This document shows, one piece after another, positions 24,517-32,247 of a stretch of DNA of 33,435 bases (its first letter is position 1; every line of letters starts with the position of its first letter). The translations under genes and the position numbers were made by a program. The notes under the pieces are model-generated. The model was given only the letters and a program-made list of their open reading frames with translations. It made no database searches and was not told the origin of the DNA. This stretch comes from an uncultured Luminiphilus sp. (GTDB lineage: Bacteria > Pseudomonadota > Gammaproteobacteria > Pseudomonadales > Halieaceae): the NCBI GenBank assembly GCA_938091995.1, contig CALKNZ010000103.1:1-33435 (forward strand). Reading direction: 5' to 3'.

Positions 24517-25694
24517 CGTGGCTTCCTCCCAAAGACCGTGGTGCAGGTATTCATCACGGAACCACCGGAAGTGGTCAGAATCGCGTGTTCACATTGATCG
24601 ACCTGACGATCCCCGGCCTCGCCGCGCAATTGGCGGACGCTATCGAGGTAGAACGCCATACTGACGCCACTGCCTGTATGTCCTCTTCCAGTGGCATCGC
24701 CCATGGTCGTGCAGGGCAAGTCGCCTCCGGGACCACAACGTCCCTCCGCCCAGAGCTTTGCTCCCTGTCCGTCCTCGCAAACGCCATAACCCTCGAGCGC
24801 GCTACATTGCGTATAGGGGTAGGCGCCATAGATCTGCCTGAGGTCCATATCGTGGATTGACAGCCCAGCCTGGGACAACGCGTCGCGACTGGACTCGCGG
24901 TAAGCTTGGCGGTGAAACACATCCTCGCGAAGCATGGGTGTAGCACTCATAAAACGGGTGCCATGTCCCAATTTGTAAACCGCCTTATCACCTAACTCCC
25001 GAGCCTTTTCCCATGAGGTGACCACCATCGCTCCGCCACCATCTGCCAGCAAATTACATTCCTTAGCCTTCAATGGTGTGCTAATCAGGCGAGAGTTCAT
25101 AACGTCGTCCAAGGTTACGGTTTTACCATAAAAGATAGACAGCGGATCGAGGGCGCCCCAGGCCCGTAAAGCAACTGTCACAGAAGCTAACTCTTCCTCC
25201 GTTGCACCGGTCTCATACATGTAGCGCTGAGTAATAAGACCCATTGACCCGTTAAAACTTACGCCATACGGATATTCAAATTGCTTATCGAGGGGTGCGG
25301 TAGCAAAGAAGTTGATGAGGTCCTGAGGCGGCATATCGGACTGAACAGTGGTGTGTGGAATCAGTACGTAGTCTACCTGACCGCTGGCGATGTGCTGCTC
25401 TGCCAGCCGCAAACAGTTGGTTGTGGATGCGCCCCCCGCATTGCAAATTGCGATGTCGCGACAGCCTTTCAGGCCCATGACCTCGGGAATTTTTCCCAGC
25501 GACATATCATTTTGCATTGAGGGCTGCGCCATCGGATTATTCGAAATGACAGCACCGATAAGATTCTTGTCTATTCCCGCATCACGAATCGCTCCCATAC
25601 AGACATCCAGCAGTATGTCCCAGCGCTGACGCTCAGGATCACGGCGCGTAGGCACCTCCGCGATTCCTACAATCGCGAGACCAGATTTTGTCAT
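24513..25694 (-). CDS. Thiolase-fold protein, probable SCP-x/Ltp2-type retro-aldolase
   Basis: A 393-residue non-decarboxylating thiolase-fold protein. Seen: ICNAGGAS (Cys84 near the thiolase nucleophile position), DGGGAMVV (218-225), YGAYPYT (289-295) where ordinary thiolases have NEAF, and GRGHTGSG (336-343, His339). The loss of the NEAF motif and pairing with DUF35 point to the sterol-carrier-protein-x/Ltp2 branch, whose members cleave beta-hydroxyacyl-CoAs by retro-aldol reaction instead of thiolysis. A GAGGAGGGAG ribosome site follows a run of ten A on the coding strand. With the hydratase subunits downstream it forms a hydrate-then-cleave module. Whether Cys84 is used is open; plain thiolysis remains possible. 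Confidence 0.88.
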   Translation of the reverse strand: MTKSGLAIVGIAEVPTRRDPERQRWDILLDVCMGAIRDAGIDKNLIGAVISNNPMAQPSMQNDMSLGKIPEVMGLKGCRDIAICNAGGASTTNCLRLAEQHIASGQVDYVLIPHTTVQSDMPPQDLINFFATAPLDKQFEYPYGVSFNGSMGLITQRYMYETGATEEELASVTVALRAWGALDPLSIFYGKTVTLDDVMNSRLISTPLKAKECNLLADGGGAMVVTSWEKARELGDKAVYKLGHGTRFMSATPMLREDVFHRQAYRESSRDALSQAGLSIHDMDLRQIYGAYPYTQCSALEGYGVCEDGQGAKLWAEGRCGPGGDLPCTTMGDATGRGHTGSGVSMAFYLDSVRQLRGEAGDRQVDQCEHAILTTSGGSVMNTCTTVFGRKPR

Positions 25695-25738
25695 TGGCTC
25701 CCTCCTCTTTTTTTTTTAAGCCAGCCAGTGGTCAGGGT

Positions 25739-26590
25739 TTATGCGTAATCGGTATGGCTGTACTCCGCGCGGTCAACTAAATCGAGATTGTCGTCAACGC
25801 TGACAGCGAGGGGGCGCCTCAGAGTCACGGTGTCGGGATCTGTCGGTACCATGAACTCCCACAAAGTTGGCGGTACAGTTGCACCGCGGCACTTGCGTCG
25901 CACTGAGTCCCAGTCATCTGGGCACTCGCAACGCAGCTTCGATTGTATTTCTGTCGGCTCCAAGCCCGTTGCTTGAGCCAGCACATCGACCACATCGTCT
26001 ATAAAACCTGACCGTGCAGATTCAAGTGACGCCGCTCTAATACCTGCGTCTAAAAGCAAATCCGCTGCAGCAACATCGCCAAACCAGCGCGCTACCGTAG
26101 GCCCCCGTATGGCGAGTGACTGCCGCATGTCGTCCTGCTCTTCATCGCTAGTCGCCGTCATCCAGCCCTCGAGGCCCAACCGGTGAAAATAGAGCTCCTT
26201 GCCAAAATGCTTCACCATGCCCGATAGCGCTTTGTCGCTCCCCTCTAAAAAGGTTGAAAGTAGGCGCCATACTGCACATTCCGCCAAGAACGCAGTGACG
26301 AGGAAATCACCCCAGTTCTGTGGAGGAAGCGACAACGCCTCAAGATCATGTAATTCGCTAGGTTTGCGACCAAACTCAAGCTGGTGCTCGGGCAGTCCAA
26401 GACGATCTTCCAACAGCCGAAAAATCGCCCGTGTATGGCCCAGGCTGTCCTGCCCCATACCCGCGAATGCTGTGCAATCGGGGAGACTGCGGCCATTCAG
26501 CATCACTTTGATATACCAGTGCCCTAACACCCAGTCGGTATCGGCAATACACAGTAACTCCTGCATCAACGCCTTGTCTGTTCCAGACAT
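25739..26590 (-). CDS. PaaC-like structural subunit of a CoA-ester diiron oxygenase
   Basis: A 283-residue ferritin-like protein of the phenylacetic-acid-catabolic (PF05138-type) family, corresponding to the non-catalytic PaaC partner of PaaA. The segment GMGQDSLGHTR (45-55) lines up with the PaaC sequence NIGLDLLGQAR of E. coli, and FGKELYFHRLGLEGWM with the second helix pair. It is longer than E. coli PaaC (248) by some 35 residues, mostly an extra C-terminal tail ending DRAEYSHTDYA. The frame opens at 26653, but the ATG at 26590 has GGGAGAG upstream. PaaC forms a heterodimer with PaaA and docks PaaB. Retention of QDxxGH suggests a metal site may partly persist. Confidence 0.85.
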   Translation of the reverse strand: MSGTDKALMQELLCIADTDWVLGHWYIKVMLNGRSLPDCTAFAGMGQDSLGHTRAIFRLLEDRLGLPEHQLEFGRKPSELHDLEALSLPPQNWGDFLVTAFLAECAVWRLLSTFLEGSDKALSGMVKHFGKELYFHRLGLEGWMTATSDEEQDDMRQSLAIRGPTVARWFGDVAAADLLLDAGIRAASLESARSGFIDDVVDVLAQATGLEPTEIQSKLRCECPDDWDSVRRKCRGATVPPTLWEFMVPTDPDTVTLRRPLAVSVDDNLDLVDRAEYSHTDYA

Positions 26591-26616
26591 CTCTCTCTCC
26601 CACTCGCTGCCCCGAA

Positions 26617-26838
26617 CTACTGCCCGGGAAGTTTGTCCTGCCACTTCATCCATCCAAAAACAGCCTTACACTGATTACACTGCATACTCATTTCCGACAC
26701 CGTACCGCCAAAAGGATTCGAAACACGCGTGCTCTCCGACCCACACCAAGGGCAAGCGACGGTCGCGTCGTATTGCAACCCGAACAACTCTGTCAGGCTG
26801 CTAGAACGATCCTTGCTGCTATCGCGCCCCTCAGCCAC
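26617..26838 (-). CDS. Stand-alone PaaD C-terminal zinc-ribbon domain
   Basis: A 73-residue protein with two CxxC pairs (Cys29/Cys32 and Cys54/Cys57) in the pattern VACPWCGSESTRVSNPFGGT ... QCNQCKAVFGWMKW. This matches the C-terminal ribbon of E. coli PaaD (VRCPRCAS ... EFGST ... RCDSCREPFDYFK). In ordinary paa operons this domain is fused behind the DUF59 domain; here that domain is a separate gene at 27097. The start is the GTG at 26838, three bases after the PaaB-like stop, with a poor ribosome site, so translation may depend on coupling. Its role should be assembly of the diiron centre in the oxygenase. Confidence 0.8.
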   Translation of the reverse strand: MAEGRDSSKDRSSSLTELFGLQYDATVACPWCGSESTRVSNPFGGTVSEMSMQCNQCKAVFGWMKWQDKLPGQ

Positions 26839-26841
26839 GGC

Positions 26842-27087
26842 TTAAGCAATCCCGATCATGTCGTTAACCGAGATCACCGGTATCACCTCGGCACGAGGAC
26901 AAATACACATTTCTACCCAGGGTTTTTCCGAGTACACCATCCTTGCCTGGCCAACCGCTGCAGCCCTGTTTGGCGCACTGACAGAGCCCAAATGAAACAG
27001 GGGTCCGTCAAGCTCCTCCCGTGCAAATACCTCAAAATAGTCCCAGTCCATGGTATTGCGCGCTGTTTTTTGCGTGACTAAACCCAC
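26842..27087 (-). CDS. PaaB-like bridging subunit of the oxygenase
   Basis: An 81-residue protein matching the PaaB family in its core WDYFEVFAREELDGPLFHLGSV and AAAVGQARMVYSEKP, with WVEMCICPRAEVI in place of the PaaB SIWVVKASEI. E. coli PaaB has 95 residues and extends further at the C-terminus. PaaB bridges PaaAC dimers and is required for turnover. The GTG start at 27087 is preceded by AGGAG at a six-base spacing and was kept over the internal ATG at 27051. It lies between the two parts of the split PaaD. Confidence 0.82.
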   Translation of the reverse strand: MGLVTQKTARNTMDWDYFEVFAREELDGPLFHLGSVSAPNRAAAVGQARMVYSEKPWVEMCICPRAEVIPVISVNDMIGIA

Positions 27088-27096
27088 CTTCTGCTC

Positions 27097-27411
27097 CTAG
27101 ATGCAATAACCATGTTCACGTGCAATAAGTCGAGCCTCGGGAACGATGTCGTCCCGGCTCCATTCGTGTTGCCACTCAACGCTCACTTTGGTGGAGCGCA
27201 CCCCCGCAAGCGCGCCAACCGAACGCTTGATATCGTTTTGGATCAAATCCCAGGCCGGACAACCCACGCACGGGAACACCAACCCAACATCGACATCGCC
27301 GTCTTGTGAAACCGTAATTCTTCGGACCATGCCCATATCAGGGAGGCTAACGTTCATGTGCGGATCCATCACACCATTGAGGACCTCAGCCACGGCGCCT
27401 TCGGTTACCAC
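27097..27411 (-). CDS. Stand-alone PaaD N-terminal DUF59 (MIP18-like) domain
   Basis: A 104-residue DUF59/MIP18-family protein. It aligns by eye with the first two thirds of E. coli PaaD: MDPHMNVSLPDMGMVRRI against PDPEIPVLTITDLGMVRNV, FPCVGCPAW against TYSGCPAT, and WQHEWSRDDIVPEAR against LDPAWTTDWMTPDAR. It stops where the PaaD zinc ribbon would begin, and that ribbon is encoded separately at 26617. DUF59 proteins help build iron centres; PaaD is needed for active phenylacetyl-CoA epoxidase. The GTG start overlaps the end of the paaA-like gene by seven bases. Confidence 0.85.
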   Translation of the reverse strand: MVTEGAVAEVLNGVMDPHMNVSLPDMGMVRRITVSQDGDVDVGLVFPCVGCPAWDLIQNDIKRSVGALAGVRSTKVSVEWQHEWSRDDIVPEARLIAREHGYCI

Positions 27412-28352
27412 AACTGATCACCCCATTCTTCCCGCTGCAAACGCTCGTAGCAGGAGGGACGCATCGGCCCACCAGACTTGAACTTGCCGATAGCACGATC
27501 CCAACTGGTCTCTTCCCATTCCCAATCATGGGCTCCTGCATCAAAGGTCATTGGGTAAGGCATATCGGTAATACGATACTCACCGGTTTCTTCGTCCTTC
27601 TCTGCAGGCACCTTGAGACCGACCCGGTCAGCAAAGTCAGTCGCTGACCGGAGCCATTTATTGCGCATGGTGTCGTTACTCCACGCGCGGACCTTGTAGT
27701 TCAGCTGATCCGGGTATCCCTTTAAATCGTCCGGACGTCCGTACCAGTGGTAACCCCAGGGAAAGATCCAGCGGACGGCATCTTCAACCAGCTCTTTAGT
27801 CTCATCGTTCTGATTGAAATAGAACTCCGTCCACATCGCGCCATGACGAAAATGATAAGCCTCCTCAAAATTGACTTTTTTTAGCGTCCGCCGATAGGGC
27901 GCAAAGCTGCAATTGAGCTCGATGTCCCACGTCGTAAAACGACCAGCTCGATCCAGGAATGCCTGTGAAACCACAAACTCTGCATAATTTCTGACAGGAA
28001 ACTCCATAATGGGCAGCGACCAGTATTTTCTTGGATCCGCCTCAAAAGCGACCTTCTGCATATCAAAACCAAAGCGCTCAAAGAGCATGCCCTGTTGGTG
28101 GGCATGTCCAACTTCGTCCTGAATGGTTCCACAGATCGCGACTTTGGCCCCGATATCTGGCGCAACTCTGAACGCGGTGTAAGCCCACGTCAGCACCGTC
28201 ACTTCAGACTGCGCAGCAATCTCGAGGGTTCGCTCCAGAATTGCGCGATAGCGGGGCGTCAACTCCTGCATATCCTCGATCAATTCGCCCGCGTGTATGC
28301 GTTCTAGTAGCGCCTGCTCTTGGGGATCAACCGCTGTCATTGGCTGCGACAT
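27405..28352 (-). CDS. PaaA-like diiron catalytic subunit of a CoA-ester monooxygenase
   Basis: A 315-residue ferritin-like diiron protein homologous to PaaA (309 in E. coli), the catalytic part of phenylacetyl-CoA 1,2-epoxidase. Iron ligands are visible: AAQSE (Glu50), QDEVGH (Glu80, His83) and FEEAYH (Glu163/Glu164, His167), aligning with HSE, QDEAGH and EESFH of E. coli PaaA. The substrate-side loops differ strongly (SLPIMEFPVRNYAEF in place of SIFNYPTLSWADI), so the acyl group oxidised may not be phenylacetyl. AGGAAAAG precedes the ATG. It is the first gene of the operon behind the operator at 28377. No PaaE reductase is in the window, so electrons must come from elsewhere. Confidence 0.88.
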   Translation of the reverse strand: MSQPMTAVDPQEQALLERIHAGELIEDMQELTPRYRAILERTLEIAAQSEVTVLTWAYTAFRVAPDIGAKVAICGTIQDEVGHAHQQGMLFERFGFDMQKVAFEADPRKYWSLPIMEFPVRNYAEFVVSQAFLDRAGRFTTWDIELNCSFAPYRRTLKKVNFEEAYHFRHGAMWTEFYFNQNDETKELVEDAVRWIFPWGYHWYGRPDDLKGYPDQLNYKVRAWSNDTMRNKWLRSATDFADRVGLKVPAEKDEETGEYRITDMPYPMTFDAGAHDWEWEETSWDRAIGKFKSGGPMRPSCYERLQREEWGDQLW

Positions 28353-28376
28353 TTCTTTTCCTACCGTGGCTTTTTA

Positions 28377-28402
28377 AAACATACCTACTATACGGTATGT
28401 TT
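28377..28402. promoter_or_regulatory. Putative TetR operator overlapping the -10 box of the oxygenase operon
   Basis: AAACATACC and GGTATGTTT form perfect 9-base arms around 8 bases, 25 bases before the paaA-like start. Read on the minus strand, the centre contains TATAGT (28392 to 28387), five of six to the sigma-70 -10 box, so a bound repressor would block the promoter. The form ACATACC-N8-GGTATGT is typical of TetR-family sites. The TetR gene closing the same operon (21446-22066) is the natural candidate. No convincing -35 box was found at the ideal distance. Confidence 0.65.
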
Positions 28403-28441
28403 ATGAAGTGGATTTGTCATTTCAGGCAAATTTTCAGGGCC

Positions 28442-29965
28442 CTACCCCGCTTCAAGCCGCAGCTTAATGGCCTTTTTGTCTACTTTTCCAAGGTTGGTAA
28501 GCGGCAAAGCACTATCAAATTCAATGGACTTTGGGGTTAGCAAGGGGCCCGCACTTTGCCTCAGAAAGCCAATCAGCTCTTCCTCTGAGCACTCCCGGCC
28601 TGCTTTTAGCACCACCACCGCGTGCACCCGCTCGCCCCACTTACGATCCGGCAGTCCAACGACCGCCGCAATATCAACGCTGTCATGCGCCATCAATGCC
28701 CGCTCCACGTCATGTGAATAGATATTGAAGCCGCCGCTGATAATCATGTCCTTAAGCCTATCAACGATAAACAGAAACCCTTCTTCATCTATAAATCCCA
28801 CATCGCCGGTATGAAGCCACCCCGACCGCAGCGCTTCAGCGCTAGCCTCGGGGCGTTGCCAGTAACCCGCGAGGAGACTTGGCCCCTTAACGCATATTTC
28901 ACCCACCTCTTTCAGGGGTAAGGCGCTACCGCGAGCATCAACGACCGACACCGTCATACCGAGAGTCGCTCGCCCCACACTCTCAAGCCGCCTACTCACC
29001 GATGGATTGTGTTCCTTGTGTGTCATACACGTAATATGAATGCTCTCCGTTTGACCGTAGCACTGGTGTAAAATAGGACCGAAAAGGTGGAGGGCTTCGC
29101 GAAGCCGCTCCGGTGCGATGGGCGCCGACGCATAAATAATGTGCTCCAAGTTGCTCAGATCTCTTTGACCAACGCCAGGATGATCGAGAAGTCCGTAGAT
29201 CATACTGGGCACTAGAAAGAGTGTATTGACGCCCTGATTCTCAATACATCGAATCACCGGCTCGGGCGAGAACCTAGGCAACAGCGAAACGCGTCCGCCA
29301 AGCATCAAAACTGGCAGCACTAGAAATCCCGCAGCATGACTGATCGGTGAACACGCCAAAAAATGCGGCTGTTCGGGAAACTGCCACGCAGCTCGCGCAA
29401 TCTCAGCAGTCGCCCCCATACCTCTCTGTGTGTGCATGACCCCCTTAGGATCACCCGTGGTACCACCGGTGTAACTAACCCATGCAATATCTTCGCTATT
29501 TTGTTGATCATCCAGCCAAGGCCGATCAACTAATAAATCCCCCAGATACTCACCAAAGTTTGCCCGGGAAAGCGTGATCACGGCCAGCTTGGGGAAGGCG
29601 TCGGCTAATCGGGCACCCCACTCTGCAAATGCTGCAGAATCAATGACCAACAGCTTGGCTTGGGAATCATTGACAACAAATCGCTGCTGATCCAAAGAAC
29701 CCAGAGGATGAAGGGGCGTGTAACGAACGCCCGCGCGCAGACAGGCTGCCATAACGGCAAAAGCATCTACACAATTACTTGCAAGCTGTGCCAATCCATC
29801 GCCACGCTCTAGCCCAGAGGCTCGCAACAGACTGGCAATACCCTCAATACGCTGTCGCAACGCGTGACCGCTGTAAAACTCCCCCGTTACATCAGCGACC
29901 GCGACTGCATCACCGATATCAGCCAAAGCTTTATTCAATAAATCTGTGTAATTAGCTGATGCCAC
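28442..29965 (-). CDS. AMP-forming acyl-CoA ligase
   Basis: A 507-residue adenylate-forming enzyme. Motifs seen: YTGGTTGDPKGVMHT (P-loop), YGQTES, WLHTGDVGFIDEEGF, and DRLKDMIISGGFNIYSHDVE, with the C-terminal lysine in NLGKVDKKAIKL. It activates a carboxylic acid with ATP and CoA; motif order and length fit the fatty-acid/aryl-acid ligase class rather than PaaK-type phenylacetate ligase. It starts with GTG after GGATGG. It lies just upstream of and in line with the oxygenase operon, 89 bases before it, and would supply its CoA-ester substrate. That is inferred from position. Confidence 0.92.
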   Translation of the reverse strand: MASANYTDLLNKALADIGDAVAVADVTGEFYSGHALRQRIEGIASLLRASGLERGDGLAQLASNCVDAFAVMAACLRAGVRYTPLHPLGSLDQQRFVVNDSQAKLLVIDSAAFAEWGARLADAFPKLAVITLSRANFGEYLGDLLVDRPWLDDQQNSEDIAWVSYTGGTTGDPKGVMHTQRGMGATAEIARAAWQFPEQPHFLACSPISHAAGFLVLPVLMLGGRVSLLPRFSPEPVIRCIENQGVNTLFLVPSMIYGLLDHPGVGQRDLSNLEHIIYASAPIAPERLREALHLFGPILHQCYGQTESIHITCMTHKEHNPSVSRRLESVGRATLGMTVSVVDARGSALPLKEVGEICVKGPSLLAGYWQRPEASAEALRSGWLHTGDVGFIDEEGFLFIVDRLKDMIISGGFNIYSHDVERALMAHDSVDIAAVVGLPDRKWGERVHAVVVLKAGRECSEEELIGFLRQSAGPLLTPKSIEFDSALPLTNLGKVDKKAIKLRLEAG

Positions 29966-30055
29966 AACCCATCCGCAATTGCTCTGCTCTTATTGCCACA
30001 GCCTAAGAAGCAGTTCGTGCTGATGTCGTATCAATACCGGCAAGATTGTTGTGTT

Positions 30056-31078
30056 TTAGGATTCGTCGTTGAGTGCGACTTTAATGCGGTAGGTCATCGG
30101 TGAAAGCCCCGTCCACTTTTTAAAGGCTCTTGAAAAATTTGCAGTGTCAGAAAAGCCTGTAAGGTAAGCGATTTCGTTCACCGGTAAACCCTTTGTCAGA
30201 TAATCCTCAGCCAACAGCTTGCGAGTTTCATCCAGAACCTCACGAAAGGTAGTACCCGCCTCTTCAAGACGGTTGTATAGCGTCCTAGTACTCACGCACA
30301 GTACGCTTGCCACAGCATCTTTTCCAGATACACCAGTGGGCAGTAGTCTCACCAATTCGTTGCGAACCCGTGCTGGGAAATCAGCTTTTTCCAGCTTAGC
30401 TATATATTGTTCGGTCAGCTGGTCATAAGACTGGGCGAGCTGTGGATCTGCACCAACCAAAGGCAATTGAAGCAGTTGAGGGTCAAAAAATATCGAGGTC
30501 TCAGGCGCACCAAAAAGGACCTCGCATCCAAAGAAGTCCTCGTAGTGCGACGCCTCATCTTCAGGGAAAGGGCGCGCCAAAGACACAGTGCGGGGCCGAA
30601 ATTCGTTCTGACTTGCTATGCGAAGAATAGTTACGAAGATGGCGGCAATGCCATCTTCACGGATTGGAGGAAACGGCTCTGGATTATGCGTCGTCCAGCG
30701 CAGCGCACATTCACCGACCTCTTTCACCAGAGACATCACATCATTGGTAGTCACCACAGAGTAGTAACGCACCATTTTTTCAAGATACTCACCCATTGTG
30801 GCGCTGCAATAGGCAGCTACGCCCAAGCTGTAAAAAGTGGTGGGATGGATAAACTTCGCCAAATGTAATCCAAAGGTGCGAGCCGAGGCCTGCGCTTCAA
30901 TCGCTTGCAACAAATTTCGAAAAGCGCCGTCAGCGATCCGAGTATTAGGGTCAAGCAGCGGCCCTACCTCGATACCAGCCTCTGCGAATAAGGGCTCAGG
31001 TTCAATACCTAAATCCTCCAGCGCTTGCCAGATAACGACACCTAGGGGACCAATAGTCGAAAATTTCTGTGCGATCAT
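30056..31078 (-). CDS. AraC-family transcriptional regulator
   Basis: A 340-residue OruR-type regulator with the N-terminal arabinose-binding-like domain and a C-terminal double helix-turn-helix, the second in LPVNEIAYLTGFSDTANFSRAFKKWTG. It has the same layout as the AraC protein at 22070 but clearly differs in sequence, so it is a paralogue rather than a recent copy. It lies upstream of the ligase gene, same strand, 90 bases away, and diverges from the MaoC-fold gene at 31322. No ribosome site is seen before the ATG. Targets are probably the ligase or the divergent gene. Confidence 0.9.
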   Translation of the reverse strand: MIAQKFSTIGPLGVVIWQALEDLGIEPEPLFAEAGIEVGPLLDPNTRIADGAFRNLLQAIEAQASARTFGLHLAKFIHPTTFYSLGVAAYCSATMGEYLEKMVRYYSVVTTNDVMSLVKEVGECALRWTTHNPEPFPPIREDGIAAIFVTILRIASQNEFRPRTVSLARPFPEDEASHYEDFFGCEVLFGAPETSIFFDPQLLQLPLVGADPQLAQSYDQLTEQYIAKLEKADFPARVRNELVRLLPTGVSGKDAVASVLCVSTRTLYNRLEEAGTTFREVLDETRKLLAEDYLTKGLPVNEIAYLTGFSDTANFSRAFKKWTGLSPMTYRIKVALNDES

Positions 31079-31321
31079 AAAAAGGTTGGAATGTACTTAG
31101 CCAGTATTCGATCCCCTCATCATCCGCTTTTTGTCTGATGAATCAATCCCCGATTACCTATTGGCGTAGTTGAAGGCACACAGGATGGACCAAAAACTTT
31201 AAAAAAGACGACCTAATTGCACGCATGGACACGTGCCGCTTGGTGAGTGCACTGCTAGGCTTCCACCCTTGGGGCGACTAATGACTGATGTCGACGATAA
31301 TGGGGGTGCCAGCAGAGATTC
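31079..31321. other. Divergent intergenic region
   Basis: This 243-base stretch between two divergent genes holds no convincing ORF. A short TCATC/GATGA inverted repeat flanks a T-rich core near 31117-31140. Promoters for both genes probably lie here, but I could not pick one. Confidence 0.3.
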
Positions 31322-31777
31322 ATGAAGACAATATTGCAAACCCAAAGAGATTTCGAAAGCCGCGTTGGTAAAACTCTGTTTGAGTCACAACCTGTAATAA
31401 TCGATAGCGATCGAATCCAAGCCTACTGCAAGAGCCTCGACCAGCTTGACTGGTTCCATTTCGATGAGGACCAATGCCACGAGGCAGGGCTCACCAACAT
31501 AATCGCGCCAGGCTCGCTGACCTTTGCTTTGGTACACTCTACTTTTTTTCAACATATCGAATTAATAGATCTTAAAGCGCTTTTTGTGGGCAGTGATCGC
31601 TTTCGGGTAGTGCGCCCAGTCACGGCAAACGATTTGGTAAAGCTACGAATGGTAATCGCTACTGTCGAAAGTAGACAGGAAGGCTTCCGAGTGGCCTACC
31701 AATTTGAGTGGCAAGGGGCTAACGAGGCCGACCCAATATCCAATGGGATGTTTCTTGTTCGATACTGGCCCAGTTAG
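31322..31777 (+). CDS. Small MaoC-fold (hot-dog) protein
   Basis: A 151-residue protein with the MaoC/NodN-like layout: QPVIIDSDRIQAYCKSLDQLDWFHFDEDQCHEAGLTNIIAPGSLTFAL would match the hydratase motif and the following PG helix (positions about 24-70). At the catalytic motif the His is kept (DWFHFD) but the Asp expected five residues earlier reads Gln, so activity is doubtful. The C-terminus carries the usual antiparallel strands (VGSDRFRVVRPVTANDLVKLRM). It stands alone on the plus strand, divergent from an AraC gene, with remnants of decayed genes behind it. A stand-alone hydratase or a CoA-binding accessory is possible. Confidence 0.72.
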   Translation: MKTILQTQRDFESRVGKTLFESQPVIIDSDRIQAYCKSLDQLDWFHFDEDQCHEAGLTNIIAPGSLTFALVHSTFFQHIELIDLKALFVGSDRFRVVRPVTANDLVKLRMVIATVESRQEGFRVAYQFEWQGANEADPISNGMFLVRYWPS

Positions 31778-31865
31778 AAAAACCTTATCAAGCGGGTTTA
31801 TGGCGTGATAGGCGATAATCATTTGCACCGGCACTGCCTTCTGTTGAGATGGGCGTGGGTACGTC

Positions 31866-32247
31866 ATGCCGAAACTTGATCGCTATTTCAATATTGCAGA
31901 GCTCACAAAAGCGGCCCAAAAAAACCTCCCAGCGCCTATATTTTCATTATCTTGACGGGGGCGCTGACGACGAATGGTCCCTGCGACGAAACACCAGTGC
32001 TTTTGACCAGTGGGAGATAATTCCATCCACTCTCACCTGCATCACCAAACCCACTCTCAACACTCGGCTATTTGATCGCGATATCGCATTACCTTTTTTC
32101 CTGTCGCCCACCGGTATGTCGCAGCTTTTTCATCACGATAAGGAGCTAGCGGCTGCGCGAGCAGCGGGCAAGGCCGGTACCTTCTATGTCAATTTTATGG
32201 CCTCAGGTAGTCCGCCTGGGCTTACCCTCTTAGCACTGCACGAGTAA
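31866..32247 (+). pseudogene. Remnant of an FMN-dependent alpha-hydroxy-acid (L-lactate) dehydrogenase
   Basis: The frame from the ATG at 31866 reads MPKLDRYFNIAELTKAAQKN and LPAPIF, then stops. One base later in the reading the matching frame continues HYLDGGADDEWSLRRNTSAF, then SPTGMSQLFHHDKELAAARAAGKAGTFY, all hallmarks of the lldD/glycolate-oxidase family N-terminus. A single extra T in the run at 31941-31944 explains the shift. After AGTFY the similarity ends and the frame closes at 32247, so roughly two thirds of the about 380-residue enzyme, including the catalytic His/Arg region, are missing. The gene is doubly broken and presumably inactive. Confidence 0.78.

Noticed and set aside
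25710-25720. Run of ten T before the thiolase start as a terminator.
   Set aside because: On the coding strand it is a run of A, not T, and no GC-rich stem precedes it. The genes on both sides look co-transcribed.
21446-29965. A standard phenylacetate (paa) degradation operon.
   Set aside because: Only A, B, C and a split D are present. No PaaE, PaaF, PaaG, PaaH, PaaJ, PaaK or PaaZ is seen, and the following genes belong to a hydratase/aldolase module.
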